A DNA stretch of 64,000 bases from JBFHIZ01 sp041596215 (GTDB lineage Bacteria; Bacillota; Clostridia; Lachnospirales; Lachnospiraceae), in NCBI GenBank assembly GCA_041596215.1, contig JBFHIZ010000003.1, positions 67,645 to 131,644 on the forward strand, given 5' to 3'. Positions 52,230-60,213 of this stretch are shown in pieces. Every line of letters starts with the position of its first letter. Position 1 is the stretch's first letter. Below the pieces are notes generated by a model. It was not told the DNA's origin. It saw only the letters and a program-made list of their open reading frames with translations, and searched no databases. A program made the translations under genes and the position numbers.

Positions 52230-53216
52230 TCAATAGGGACGATCAAGATAAGCCCAAATAGGTAGAATTGGTTTCGAATTCGTAAATTTATTATGGTAAG
52301 CAACTGGTGAGTAAAAATCCGAACCATATAAAAAGGTGTGATTTAAGTTATAGGTTCGAATATATTGTTGTAAATATGTTTTTATCTCTGTTAACGTTTT
52401 GTTTTTATGAATCAAAGTAAGAATGAAAGAGATACATTCTTTTGTGTATTCTGCACGAAGAGAAATAAATTCATTCATAGAGTGATTTATTTCAATAAGA
52501 TGAATGTCCATTTCAAAACCACGTTCGCTTAAGGTATCATTTAGATTTGGTAGAAAAGTAGAAGCGGAGGGTTTGATTAATTTTGAATCACGAAAAAAAC
52601 AAAGGTAATCTGGATTTAAACTTAAGGACTGTGCAATCGGTAGGGCAACGGCAGTAAGCAAATCTTCAAAATTAGAATAAGAAATGGTTTGATAAATTCT
52701 TGAGCAAGCAATTTTACTTGTTACATCCATTAATGTATACGAGTAAAGTGTCCCATGAGGAGAAAAATATCCACAATCTGTAATCCAAAACAACCAACAT
52801 TCTCCACTCGTAAGATTGGTTAAAGATGGAAGAAGAGGAATATCCGCAGGTATAATTTTTCTAGAGAAACGAAGTCGATTTTCCTTATTGGTTAAGTTGT
52901 TTCGTTTCATAATATTAAAAACAGCAGATTCACTAATGTTATAGTTCATTTCCTCAAGAAAATATTTAATGGATTTAGGTCCATAGGTAGGATATTTTCG
53001 GATAAGGGAAAGCACAGTTTGTTCAATTTGAGGGCTTGTTTTATTCTTAGGGACAAAAGATTTCTTAATATCCTCAAGGCCGGCAAGACCAAAAGAACGA
53101 TAGCGATCTAACCACCGATAGTAAATGGTACGTGAAATATTATATTTTTTGCATGTAATACTTACTCCTTTTTCTTGCCCCTCGGAAAGGATTGTAAATT
53201 TGAGGTCTTTTTGCAT
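52230..53216 (-). CDS. Transposase/integrase-like protein (HTH plus rve-type core), possibly domesticated
   Basis: A 328-residue protein with an N-terminal helix-turn-helix (KKYNISRTIYYRWLDRYR, then GLAGLEDIKK) typical of IS3/IS481-type elements, and an integrase-like core. Candidate triad residues Asp147, Asp210 and Glu249 have plausible spacing, but their contexts (TDCGY, RDSKLI) are diverged from TDITY/DNG-type motifs. No inverted repeats or target duplications were noticed at the ends. It starts after AAGGAG and runs into the FAD gene. A domesticated DNA-binding role is possible. Confidence 0.65.
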   Translation of the reverse strand: MQKDLKFTILSEGQEKGVSITCKKYNISRTIYYRWLDRYRSFGLAGLEDIKKSFVPKNKTSPQIEQTVLSLIRKYPTYGPKSIKYFLEEMNYNISESAVFNIMKRNNLTNKENRLRFSRKIIPADIPLLPSLTNLTSGECWLFWITDCGYFSPHGTLYSYTLMDVTSKIACSRIYQTISYSNFEDLLTAVALPIAQSLSLNPDYLCFFRDSKLIKPSASTFLPNLNDTLSERGFEMDIHLIEINHSMNEFISLRAEYTKECISFILTLIHKNKTLTEIKTYLQQYIRTYNLNHTFLYGSDFYSPVAYHNKFTNSKPILPIWAYLDRPY

Positions 53217-53349
53217 AAGGCTCCTTGTATTTATTTTAAGTGAATCATTTCCTTAAGTTTATCATTTGATAAGGCTATAAGCAACCTAAAAAAGAAAGAA
53301 AATGAGGCATTTTCAAAGAGAAAAAAGAAAATTTTACTTTGCAAATGTG

Positions 53350-53369
53350 TTTACAATTTTTTTTGTAAA
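53350..53369. repeat. Inverted repeat TTTACAA-N6-TTGTAAA
   Basis: Perfect 7-bp arms (53350-53356 and 53363-53369) around six T in the divergent region before hypB. A possible operator. Confidence 0.4.
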
Positions 53370-53471
53370 AAAAAGCGAATAGAAAACGAAAACAAAGGTG
53401 ATAGAAGACCTTTATAAGTGTAAACAGAAAGCAAAAGTAAAAGAAAGTAAAATGGACAAAAAATTAGCGCA

Positions 53472-53500
53472 TTGTTAAGCTTTTATCAATTTGCTATAAT
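53472..53500 (+). promoter_or_regulatory. Promoter of the hypB/hydrogenase operon with overlapping Rex-like operator
   Basis: TTGTTA at 53472-53477 and extended -10 TGCTATAAT ending at 53500 are 17 bases apart. The sequence TTGTTAAGCTTTTATCAA at 53472-53489 matches the known Rex consensus TTGTTAA-N4-TTAACAA with one mismatch and covers the -35 box and spacer. Rex would repress until NADH rises. The rest of 53217-53561 holds no gene. Confidence 0.65.
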
Positions 53501-53561
53501 CGTTTTATATAAACGCGAAGACTTTATTTTTGGATGGAATTAAAAAATATGGAGGATTAGA

Positions 53562-54227
53562 ATGGATGAATTAAAAATTTTTAAAATTCAAAAAAACATT
53601 CATGAGGACAACGCAAAAGTTGCTCAAGTGACAAGGGATGAGTTAAAGGAAAAAGAAACATTTTTGATTAATATTATGTCATCACCAGGAAGTGGAAAAA
53701 CCACGGCACTTGTCAGCATGATAAAGGCTTTAAAAGAGGAATTTAAAATTGGGGTAATGGAAGCCGACGTTGATTCGGATGTGGATGCAAGAACTGTGCA
53801 AAAAGCAGGAGCAAAAGCAATTCAACTTCATACAGGTGGAATGTGTCACTTAGATGCAACAATGACCAAACAAGGACTTGATGAATTGGGTGTGGATGAA
53901 CTTGATTTAGTATTTTTAGAAAATATAGGGAATCTCATATGTCCAGCGGGATATGACACGGGAGCAATGAAAAATGTAGCAATACTTAGTGTCCCAGAAG
54001 GGGATGATAAACCACTGAAATATCCAAAAATATTTGGAAAAGTCGATGTTTTGGTTGTAAGCAAAATGGATTGCATGGACAATTTTGATTTTGATTTAGA
54101 TATATTAGAAGAGCGAGTTAGAAAGTTAAACAAAAATATTATTATTTATCCAATCTCCGCAAAAACAGGAGAAGGTATTGACGCATGGGCAAATTGGATT
54201 AGAGAACAAATAAGAAAAGAGGGCTAG
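53562..54227 (+). CDS. hypB: Hydrogenase maturation GTPase HypB
   Basis: A 221-residue SIMIBI-class GTPase. The P-loop is SPGSGKTT (41-48), followed by EADVDSDVDA and the metal-binding TGGMCHLDA (Cys95, His96), the standard HypB nickel/zinc site, and GNLICPAGYD. HypB with HypA inserts nickel into [NiFe]-hydrogenases. Here it heads an operon with an [FeFe]-type hydrogenase and no [NiFe] subunit in the window. The N terminus lacks a histidine-rich nickel-storage stretch. Confidence 0.92.
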   Translation: MDELKIFKIQKNIHEDNAKVAQVTRDELKEKETFLINIMSSPGSGKTTALVSMIKALKEEFKIGVMEADVDSDVDARTVQKAGAKAIQLHTGGMCHLDATMTKQGLDELGVDELDLVFLENIGNLICPAGYDTGAMKNVAILSVPEGDDKPLKYPKIFGKVDVLVVSKMDCMDNFDFDLDILEERVRKLNKNIIIYPISAKTGEGIDAWANWIREQIRKEG

Positions 54228-54230
54228 AAA

Positions 54231-57011
54231 ATGGCAAAAAGAAATATGGAAACAACGGATTTTAATCAATCTTCAAGATATGATTTTGCTTTGACTTGGG
54301 GAGATGTAAAAGGAAGAGAATATCGACAAATTATACTTGATCTTGCAAATAAAATAGGAAGAGTAAAAGAAGGAAGTGGAAGAGAATGTATTCCTTTTGG
54401 ACCAGAATATTGCATCTTTGATGTGACATTTACCGATGAACAGGCTGAAATAGCTACAATGTTGAAGTTTAGAGAAAAAATGACGGCAAAGGAAGTGGCT
54501 ATTGCTTGTGGCAAACCGCTGGATGTTGTAACGGAAGCGTTAGAGTATATTGCTTGGGTAGGTGCAGCTTTTGTAAATAATATTGATGGTGTAGATATGT
54601 ATTGGCAAGAAATTTATGTACCAGGGCATATGGAAATGGTAGTGAATAATAAAGAATTAGTAGAAAAACATCCTGAAATTGGAGATGCTTTTTACTATTA
54701 TGGGAAAAAGAAAGGTCCTATGGCGGCTGGGATTATGCCAATCGGTGGAGGACCAATGCGTGTGCTACCGATTCAAAGTGCAATTGATGGAAATTCAAAA
54801 AAAGCATCTTATGAGGAAGTATCTACCTTTTTAGAAGCGGCACATACGTATTCGGTATCTGATTGTGCTTGCAGAACTTCAAGAGAAGCAATGGGTGAAG
54901 GTTGTGGGCATTTAAAAGAAGATATGTGTATTCAATTAGATCATGCAGCAGAATACTATATTCGTACAGGTAGAGCGAGAGAAATTACAAAAGAAGAAGC
55001 GTATACTATTATTGATAACGCAGAAAAAAATGGACTAATGCATTCCATTCCAAACTTAGATGGGCCGGGCCATACGCATGCAATATGTAATTGCTGTGGT
55101 TGTGGATGCTATGCTATGAGACTTGCAAATGAATTTGTAAATAATGATATGGTGCGTTCTAATTATCATGCAGTGGTAGACGAGCAAAAATGTGTGGCTT
55201 GTGGAGAATGTGTGGAGTCTTGTCCTACAAATGCCCTTCGTTTGGGACAAAAATTATGTTCTACACATGTTATCGATGAAACCATTCAAAAATTAACACC
55301 AAGAGATACGGAATGGACGGAAGATAAATTAAATAGAGATTATCGTACCAATCGTAAAAATACGATGGATTCCGGTACGGCACCATGTATTACGAAATGT
55401 CCAGCACATATACCAGTACAAGGATATATAAAATTGGCTTCACAAGGGAAATATACGGAAGCGTTAGAACTCATTAAAAAACATAATCCATTACCAGCGG
55501 TTTGTGGACGTGTTTGTCCAAGTTTATGTGAAGAAAATTGTACACGTGGAAAAATTGATGAAGCGGTGGCGATTGATGATATAAAAAAATATATTGCGGA
55601 AAAAGACCTAAAAAATGACACTAGATTTATGCCAAGAATTAGACATCAATACAAGGATAAAAAGATTGCAATTATTGGAAGTGGACCAACGGGACTTACG
55701 TGTGCATATGATTTAGCAATTGATGGATACGATGTGACTGTATTTGAAAAAGAAGAACGTTTAGGAGGAATGCTAACACTTGGTATCCCTTCCTATCGAT
55801 TAGAAAAAGATGTAATTGAAGCAGAAATAGAAGTGATTCGTGAAATGGGTGTTACGTTCAAAACTGGAGTTGAAATAGGAAAAGATAAAACGATTCAACA
55901 ATTAAGAGAAGAAGGTTTTAAAGGCTTCTATGTTGCTATCGGCGCACAAGCAGGAAGAGCTCTTGGTATTGAAGGAGAAGATGCGAAAGAAGTAATTCAT
56001 GGAGTGGATTTCTTAAGAAATATTAATCTTGGAAAGCAATCTGAAGTAAAGGGAAAAGTTGTTGTGATTGGCGGTGGAAATGTTGCAATTGATGTAGCTA
56101 GATCATCTGCTCGACTTTCCGGAGTAACAAGTACGGATCTTTATTGTTTGGAATCGGAAGCATTAATGCCTGCACATACCGATGAAGTAGCAGAAGCAAA
56201 AGAGGAAGAAGTTGGTATTCACAATTCTTGGGGACCAGTAAGAGTGGTTTTGGAAAATGGTAAAGTGACAGGAGTGGAATTCAAACGTTGCTTATCGGTA
56301 TTTGATGAGACCGGACGATTTAATCCTTCTTATGATGAAAAGGAAACTAAAGTTGTACCATGTGATTATTTATTATTATCTGTAGGACAAACTTTCCAAT
56401 ATGGAGAATTGTTTAAAGGAGAAAAGGTTGAATTAACAAATAGAAAAACAATCAAAGTAGATGCAACTACATTACAATCTACCGTAGATGATATTTTTGC
56501 TGGAGGCGACGTAGCAAGTGGACCAAAACTTGCAATTGATGCTATTGCAGCTGGAAAAGAAGCAGCGGTTTCCTTGCACCGATTTGTACAACATGGACAA
56601 TCCTTAGTCTTTGGTAGAGATCCACAAACATATGTGATGCTAGATAAAGAAGACCTTACGTACTCAGAAGGATATGATGGTTCACCAAGACAAAGAACAA
56701 AACATATTGATGGAAAAATTGCAAAGACAACTTTTGAAGATTTGAGAGGAACCCTTACTGAAGAGCAGATTCAAAAAGAGACAAAGAGATGTTTGGGATG
56801 TGGAGCAACAAAAGTAGATGAGTATTTATGTGTTGGATGTGGACAGTGTACTTTGAAATGTAAATTCGATGCTATCAAATTAGAAAAAGTAAATGAAGAA
56901 GCAGGATATGAAATTGATGAACTTGGTAAAGCAGTTATGAAAAAAGCATTAACAAGAAAAATGAAAATTACCATCAATAAAATCAATCCATTTGAAGAAA
57001 CACGCAAATAA
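54231..57011 (+). CDS. Multidomain iron-sulfur flavoprotein (NfnB/GltD-like NAD(P) oxidoreductase), copy 2
   Basis: A 926-residue paralogue of the protein at 16850-19537, with the same order: N-terminal cysteine-rich region (SVSDCACRTSREAMGEGCGH, CNCCGCGCY), ferredoxin motif CVACGECVESCP, GltD/DPYD-type 4Fe-4S domain (CITKCPAH, CGRVCPSLCEENCTRG), FAD motif IIGSGPTGLTCAY, NAD(P) motif VIGGGNVAIDVA and C-terminal CLGCG/CVGCGQCTLKC. It lies between hypB and hypA, three bases after hypB. It may shuttle electrons between NAD(P)H, ferredoxin and the downstream hydrogenase (inference). Confidence 0.85.
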   Translation: MAKRNMETTDFNQSSRYDFALTWGDVKGREYRQIILDLANKIGRVKEGSGRECIPFGPEYCIFDVTFTDEQAEIATMLKFREKMTAKEVAIACGKPLDVVTEALEYIAWVGAAFVNNIDGVDMYWQEIYVPGHMEMVVNNKELVEKHPEIGDAFYYYGKKKGPMAAGIMPIGGGPMRVLPIQSAIDGNSKKASYEEVSTFLEAAHTYSVSDCACRTSREAMGEGCGHLKEDMCIQLDHAAEYYIRTGRAREITKEEAYTIIDNAEKNGLMHSIPNLDGPGHTHAICNCCGCGCYAMRLANEFVNNDMVRSNYHAVVDEQKCVACGECVESCPTNALRLGQKLCSTHVIDETIQKLTPRDTEWTEDKLNRDYRTNRKNTMDSGTAPCITKCPAHIPVQGYIKLASQGKYTEALELIKKHNPLPAVCGRVCPSLCEENCTRGKIDEAVAIDDIKKYIAEKDLKNDTRFMPRIRHQYKDKKIAIIGSGPTGLTCAYDLAIDGYDVTVFEKEERLGGMLTLGIPSYRLEKDVIEAEIEVIREMGVTFKTGVEIGKDKTIQQLREEGFKGFYVAIGAQAGRALGIEGEDAKEVIHGVDFLRNINLGKQSEVKGKVVVIGGGNVAIDVARSSARLSGVTSTDLYCLESEALMPAHTDEVAEAKEEEVGIHNSWGPVRVVLENGKVTGVEFKRCLSVFDETGRFNPSYDEKETKVVPCDYLLLSVGQTFQYGELFKGEKVELTNRKTIKVDATTLQSTVDDIFAGGDVASGPKLAIDAIAAGKEAAVSLHRFVQHGQSLVFGRDPQTYVMLDKEDLTYSEGYDGSPRQRTKHIDGKIAKTTFEDLRGTLTEEQIQKETKRCLGCGATKVDEYLCVGCGQCTLKCKFDAIKLEKVNEEAGYEIDELGKAVMKKALTRKMKITINKINPFEETRK

Positions 57012-57025
57012 AGAGAGGTATATGT

Positions 57026-57367
57026 ATGCATGAATTAGGAATTGTTTATGAAGTGATTAAAGTTGTTGACAATGCAGTAAAGGAAAACAATATTACAAGA
57101 GTGGAAAAAATAATATTGGAAATGGGGCAATTATCCGATGCAATTCCTAGATTCATTGAAGAATGTTATCCTGCAGCTGTAGATGGAACGGATTACGAGG
57201 ATACAAAATTAGAAATTGAAATTTTACCAGCAAATGGAATTTGTAGTACTTGTGGAGAAGTATATAAAGTAGTAGATTGCAAAAAGATTTGCCCAAAATG
57301 TGGAAATGAGCACTATGAATTGATCTCAGGTCAAGAATTTAATATTAAAGAAATTATTGCATGTTAA
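57026..57367 (+). CDS. hypA: Hydrogenase nickel-insertion protein HypA
   Basis: A 113-residue HypA. The nickel-binding N terminus MHELGI (His2) and the zinc ribbon Cys73-x2-Cys76 and Cys89-x2-Cys92 are intact. It hands nickel to [NiFe] enzymes with HypB. It follows the flavoprotein after 14 bases with GAGAGG upstream. The gene has no other Hyp partner here. Confidence 0.92.
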   Translation: MHELGIVYEVIKVVDNAVKENNITRVEKIILEMGQLSDAIPRFIEECYPAAVDGTDYEDTKLEIEILPANGICSTCGEVYKVVDCKKICPKCGNEHYELISGQEFNIKEIIAC

Positions 57368-57455
57368 AAAGGATTATAAAAAACAATAATCTGTTACCAT
57401 TGCTTGAATTATGAAAGCAAAAAAATAAAAGAATTTCACACAAAAAGGAGGATGT

Positions 57456-58382
57456 ATGGGACTGTTCTATAACGGAATTACGGTTTCTAGCTTGCTAACA
57501 TTGGTTATTTTTATTGCCGGATTAGTGCTAGTAAACGAACTAACAAGAAGATCAAAAATTGGATCCATCGCAGTATATTGTGTACTGCCAGTTGTTTTAG
57601 CTATCTTAGTGTTTAATGGAATTTTAGGATCACCAACAGGAAAAACATGGTTTGGATGGGTAAAAGTGGTTTCTGCACTAATTGGTGTTTATGGGTTTAT
57701 GCTAATTCGTTTTACAAAACTAGGGGATCGAAAATTCGCTATTATTTTCCCGGGGACTATTTTATCATTAAATATTGCGGAAGCAATTTATCGTGAATTT
57801 GAAGTGTTTATAACTTATAAAACGGCAGTTGTTGATCCAGCAGGAAGCCTTATTCTTGGTGGACCATGGAATATCTTAAATGCGATTTCTGGTATTTTAT
57901 GTATTGTAACTTTGACTGGGTTTGTAGGCATTCGTGTATCAAAAGATAAATCCAAAGATATGGTATGGCCAGATATGACATGGATTTATATTATTGCTTA
58001 TACTTTGTGGAATTTTGCATATGTATATAATTGTATTTCAATTCGTTCTATGTATGCAGGATTTTCAATTTTGGTAGCTGCTTTGATTTCGGAATTCTTT
58101 TTCAAAAAAGGAGCTTGGTTACAACATAGAGCGCAAATTTTATCATTTTATGCAATGTTTTCATTGACGTTGGATTATCAAGTCCTAGATTCTTTTAAAG
58201 TTATTCCAACATATTCGACGTTTGCTTTGATGACAATTAGTACGGTGGCTTTTGTATTTAATATAGGAGCATTGTTTTATATGATATTTAAAATTGTAAA
58301 AACGAAGAAAAATCCGTTTAAAGAGGAAATATATATCGATTTAAAATACTATGAAAAAAGTATCTCTGCAAATAATTTATAA
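57456..58382 (+). CDS. Polytopic membrane protein of unknown function in the hydrogenase operon
   Basis: A 308-residue membrane protein with about eight to nine hydrophobic helices, conserved-looking NIAEAIYREFE and GGPWNILNAISG segments and the WIYIIAYTLWNFAYVYNC stretch. It resembles a family annotated as DUF5692 from memory (low certainty). GGAGG precedes the ATG. Its place between hypA and the hydrogenase suggests a shared physiological role, but no quinone, heme or ion motif is evident. It ends in a strong terminator. Confidence 0.7.
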   Translation: MGLFYNGITVSSLLTLVIFIAGLVLVNELTRRSKIGSIAVYCVLPVVLAILVFNGILGSPTGKTWFGWVKVVSALIGVYGFMLIRFTKLGDRKFAIIFPGTILSLNIAEAIYREFEVFITYKTAVVDPAGSLILGGPWNILNAISGILCIVTLTGFVGIRVSKDKSKDMVWPDMTWIYIIAYTLWNFAYVYNCISIRSMYAGFSILVAALISEFFFKKGAWLQHRAQILSFYAMFSLTLDYQVLDSFKVIPTYSTFALMTISTVAFVFNIGALFYMIFKIVKTKKNPFKEEIYIDLKYYEKSISANNL

Positions 58383-58394
58383 GTGCTCTTATCG

Positions 58395-58428
58395 AATCAG
58401 TCTTTTCTTAGGAAAAGGCTGATTTTTG
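58395..58428 (+). terminator. Terminator between membrane protein and hydrogenase gene
   Basis: AATCAGTCTTTTC at 58395-58407 pairs with 58412-58424 (one G-U pair), followed by TTTG. It separates the hydrogenase transcript from the hypB unit, at least partly. Confidence 0.8.
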
Positions 58429-58474
58429 TTTAGAAACAAATAGTAAGAGAGAGTTTGCATGGGCAACGAATGAC

Positions 58475-58503
58475 TTGTGAGAGGAAGATAAACATAGTAT
58501 AAT
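58475..58503 (+). promoter_or_regulatory. Promoter of the hydrogenase gene
   Basis: TTGTGA at 58475-58480 and TATAAT at 58498-58503 with a 17-base spacer give the hydrogenase its own start site. Confidence 0.65.
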
Positions 58504-58544
58504 GGAGCAAATAAATGAGAAGAAATGTATAAAAGGAGGCCCAT

Positions 58545-60056
58545 ATGAACAAAGATTTTAAGGTGCTTGCAGATATTCGACATAAAGTGTTTACGGAAGT
58601 AAGTAAAGTTGCATTTACGGGAGATATGGAAAATATTGCAAATATTCCTTATGAGATTATTGAGGGAGACGTTGCAAAATACAGAGATAGCACGTTTTTG
58701 GAACGAGCAATTGTAAGCGAAAGAATTCGTCTTGCTATGGGATTAAATTTAAGAAAAAATAATAAGCATAGACCAATTACCGAAGGATTAGAACAAGCGA
58801 ATAAACCAGAAAAATACTATGAACCACCTCTAATTAATGTAATTAAATTTGCTTGTGATTCTTGCCCTACAAAAAGTTATTTTGTTTCCGATGTTTGTAG
58901 AGGGTGTTTAGCGCATCCATGTGTTGAAGTTTGCCCAGTGGATGCAATTCATATTGTAAATGGAAAAAGTGTAATTGAGCAGGACAAATGTATTGCATGT
59001 GGGAAATGTGCAAGAGCATGTCCTTATAGTGCAATTGTTAAACGAGAGCGTCCTTGCATGGCTGCTTGTGGAGTGGATGCGATTTCTTCGGACGAACAAG
59101 GGAAAGCGGATATTGATTATGACAAATGTGTAAGTTGTGGTATGTGTATGGTAGCATGTCCTTTTGGAGCCATCGCTGACAAGAGTCAAATTTATCAATT
59201 GATTCATGCAATTATGCATGGCGATGAAGTAATTGCAGTGGTTGCTCCCTCATTTCTAGGACAATTTGGAAATAAGGTTGGATTTGATGATTTTAAAGAA
59301 GGGTTGGTTGCACTTGGATTTTCGGATGTGGTAGAAGTGGCAATTGGTGCAGATATATGTACCATTGAAGAAGCACATGATTTTATTGAAAAAGTTCCGA
59401 AGGAACATGCGTTTATGGGAACATCTTGTTGTCCTTCTTGGTCAGAAATGGCAAAGAAAAATTTCCCGGAATATGCAGAAAATATTTCAATGGCATTGAC
59501 TCCAATGGTGTTTACGGCAAGAATGGTGCGTGAGCAGAAACCAAAGGCAAAAATAGTATTTATTGGACCCTGTAGTGCAAAAAAACTAGAAGCATCGAGA
59601 AAAAGTGTAAAAAGTGAAGTTGATTTTGTTATTACATTTGAAGAGTTGTTTGGTATGCTAGCTGGAAAAGATGTGAAAATTAGAGCTACGGATCGTACAT
59701 TTACGGATGAAGCAACTTCCTCCGGCAGAGGGTTTGCAGTTACCGGAGGTGTGGCAAATGCAGTATCAAAACTCATAGAGAAAATTGATCCGGAGAAAGA
59801 AGTAAAGATTCAAACCGCGGATGGTTTGAGAGAATGCGTGCAAATGTGTAAAGATGCTGCAAAAGGAAAATATGATGGCTATCTATTAGAAGGAATGGCA
59901 TGCCCAGGAGGTTGTGTTGCAGGGGCAGGTTGTATGGCGAAACCAAATGTTTCTGGTGCGAAGGTTAAGAATGCAGCACAGCAATCGGAACGAAAATATG
60001 CGGATGAATCGAAATATGCAGATAAAATGTATTTGTTAAAAAAGGGAATATACTAA
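58545..60056 (+). CDS. [FeFe]-hydrogenase with ferredoxin domains
   Basis: A 503-residue iron-only hydrogenase. Residues ~104-206 carry several [4Fe-4S] motifs (CRGCLAHPCVEVCP, CIACGKCARACP, CVSCGMCMVACP). The H-cluster motifs follow: TSCCPSW (293-299), GPCSAKK (341-347) and MACPGGCVAGAGC (451-463). The second motif has Gly where the prototype has Met (MPC), which fits the less-studied group B enzymes. It interconverts H2 and protons using ferredoxin-type electrons. HydE, HydF and HydG maturases are not in the window. It has its own promoter. Confidence 0.93.
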   Translation: MNKDFKVLADIRHKVFTEVSKVAFTGDMENIANIPYEIIEGDVAKYRDSTFLERAIVSERIRLAMGLNLRKNNKHRPITEGLEQANKPEKYYEPPLINVIKFACDSCPTKSYFVSDVCRGCLAHPCVEVCPVDAIHIVNGKSVIEQDKCIACGKCARACPYSAIVKRERPCMAACGVDAISSDEQGKADIDYDKCVSCGMCMVACPFGAIADKSQIYQLIHAIMHGDEVIAVVAPSFLGQFGNKVGFDDFKEGLVALGFSDVVEVAIGADICTIEEAHDFIEKVPKEHAFMGTSCCPSWSEMAKKNFPEYAENISMALTPMVFTARMVREQKPKAKIVFIGPCSAKKLEASRKSVKSEVDFVITFEELFGMLAGKDVKIRATDRTFTDEATSSGRGFAVTGGVANAVSKLIEKIDPEKEVKIQTADGLRECVQMCKDAAKGKYDGYLLEGMACPGGCVAGAGCMAKPNVSGAKVKNAAQQSERKYADESKYADKMYLLKKGIY

Positions 60057-60071
60057 AAGTGAAGGCTAGGT

Positions 60072-60117
60072 AAACCTCTGTGAAGTAAGATGAATATTCT
60101 TATTTCACAGAGGTTTT
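60072..60117 (+). terminator. Rho-independent terminator after the hydrogenase
   Basis: A 19-bp stem (60072-60090 with 60098-60116, one G-U pair) and a short T-run end the transcript. Confidence 0.85.
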
Positions 60118-60213
60118 ATAAATGAAGAAAAAAGGATAAAAGAAAGATTAAGTTGACGGTAATTCGTATTTAATTTATGATGAAAATAGCAAATAGGTAC
60201 TAGGAGAGTTGAA

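Noticed and set aside
52230..53216. Intact insertion sequence
   Set aside because: No terminal inverted repeats or target-site duplication were noticed and the catalytic contexts are diverged.
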